64,000 bases of DNA from JALZMG01 sp963844175 (GTDB lineage: Bacteria > Actinomycetota > Acidimicrobiia > Acidimicrobiales > Ilumatobacteraceae): positions 124,001-188,000 of the forward strand of contig CAWJNE010000001.1 in NCBI GenBank assembly GCA_963844175.1, given 5' to 3'. The notes beneath the pieces were generated by a model. That model saw only the letters and a list, made by a program, of their open reading frames with translations. It did not search any database and was not told the origin of the DNA. This document shows positions 63,454 through 64,000 of the stretch, in pieces (positions within the stretch are counted from its first letter, which is position 1; each line of letters begins with the position of its first letter). Both the position numbers and the translations under genes were made by a program.

Positions 63454-64000
63454 TCAGGTGAAGGTCCAGGTGATGCGGTGGTGGTGGCCGTGCAGGCGGT
63501 GGCGATCGTGGGTGTCCGGGCCGCAGGCGAGCATGCCGAGCCCACGGTGGGCCAGGTCGAGGTGGACGAACGTCTCGGCCCGCTCGGGCAGGCGGTGGGC
63601 GTGCGTGGCGTCCGTCAGGTCGGCCACGGAGTGGTGCAGCGCTGAGAAGGCGAACGGTCGGTCGGCGTGGACAGTGATCGCCTGGGTGGCGGACGCCACC
63701 TCCAGCCAGTCGGTGTCGAGGTGCAGGCCGTGCTCCTGCGGCATCACGAACGGCAGCCGCTGCTCGGCCACGGTCGACCGCCACGTCCCGCGACGAACGG
63801 CGGCCCGCCGGTCCGGGTAGGACGATCCCGGCCCGAGCCCCGACCACGCCAGCTGCTCGAAGCCGGCGGGAAGCGTGAACGCCACGCCGACCCTGGGCAG
63901 GTCGTCCAACGAACGGTCGATGCGGACGTCGTCGGTCAGCTCGACGCCGCCGGCGACCGGCCGAGCCGTCTGGCGGTGCACGATCCGTGCTCCGGACGCC
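63454..64000 (-). CDS. lacZ: Beta-galactosidase (GH2), C-terminal part only
   Basis: The frame is open from the window edge to the stop at 63454, about 182 codons. GLGPGSSYPDRRAAVRRGTW and LPFVMPQEHGLHLDTDWLEV match the small chain (domain 5) of LacZ-type beta-galactosidases, and AHRGLGMLACGPDT with HHHRITWTF is its usual C-terminus. The catalytic TIM barrel lies beyond the window. It converges with the FtsX-type permease gene. Confidence 0.88.
   Translation of the reverse strand, partial: ASGARIVHRQTARPVAGGVELTDDVRIDRSLDDLPRVGVAFTLPAGFEQLAWSGLGPGSSYPDRRAAVRRGTWRSTVAEQRLPFVMPQEHGLHLDTDWLEVASATQAITVHADRPFAFSALHHSVADLTDATHAHRLPERAETFVHLDLAHRGLGMLACGPDTHDRHRLHGHHHRITWTFT

Overview
The window is 64 kb of very GC-rich DNA with dense, mostly short-spaced genes. 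Gene content points to a free-living Actinomycetota, and by inference to the Acidimicrobiia (Ilumatobacter-like). Supporting genes are two F420-type LLM oxidoreductases, a Ddn-like deazaflavin nitroreductase, an Rpf-type muralytic lipoprotein, a wax ester/TAG synthase (WS/DGAT), a cytochrome P450, a DUF1876 protein and SpoIIE/STAS stress-signalling proteins. No phage, transposase, integrase or CRISPR array was seen.

Layout. 0-9 kb: housekeeping genes (hom partial, pfkA, orphan MazF-like toxin, lysA, argS), a PhoD-like phosphatase, ohr and tRNA-Arg(CCG). 9.2-17.5 kb: a stress/dormancy block that resembles the mycobacterial DosR regulon (TreT-like glycosyltransferase, gpsA, two pyridoxamine-oxidase-fold proteins, universal stress protein, small zinc-finger protein, acyl-CoA dehydrogenase, WS/DGAT, DUF1876), with several DosR-box-like palindromes in its promoters. 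18.2-23.4 kb: an RsbQ-RsbP energy-stress pair with RsbW-like and RsbV-like partners, interleaved with a surface serine hydrolase and a sortase-type secreted protein. 24-27.7 kb: modABC molybdate uptake, divergent from a PadR-TOBE fusion regulator. 27.7-32.3 kb: quinone reductase, XRE-cupin regulator divergent from a thioredoxin-reductase/methyltransferase fusion, and an L,D-transpeptidase lipoprotein. 32.4-36 kb: a tightly overlapping operon of a molybdopterin oxidoreductase, an unusual repeat protein with a cysteine-triplet tail, hypA and hypB. 36-40 kb: a metacaspase-like protease followed 6 nt later by an LCAT-like lipase. 40-44.4 kb: a shortened UdgX, DUF6328, SRPBCC, DUF72, CDF transporter and a winged-helix protein. 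44.4-51.7 kb: an oxidative catabolic cluster (SDR, P450, two LLM enzymes, PEP-mobile-domain protein, Rieske oxygenase) around a TetR-type palindrome. 51.8-64 kb: hrpA, a second PEP-mobile protein, rpf, limonene-epoxide-hydrolase-like protein, SDR, Ddn-like protein, a DHDPR-like dehydrogenase, an FtsX/MacB permease and the C-terminal part of lacZ.

One quality point affects reading. At least six genes (rsbP, rsbQ, the serine hydrolase, an SDR, the Ddn-like gene and the permease) carry single-base frameshifts. Removing or adding one base at the points inferred restores a family-typical length each time. Most are extra bases and some lie in homopolymer or repeat tracts. Sequencing indels are therefore as likely as real gene decay.

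The most interesting parts are the repeat/cysteine-triplet protein in the molybdoenzyme-hypAB operon, the caspase-lipase pair, the PadR-TOBE molybdate regulator, the DosR-like block, the RsbQPVW neighbourhood and a pair of hairpin repeat elements.
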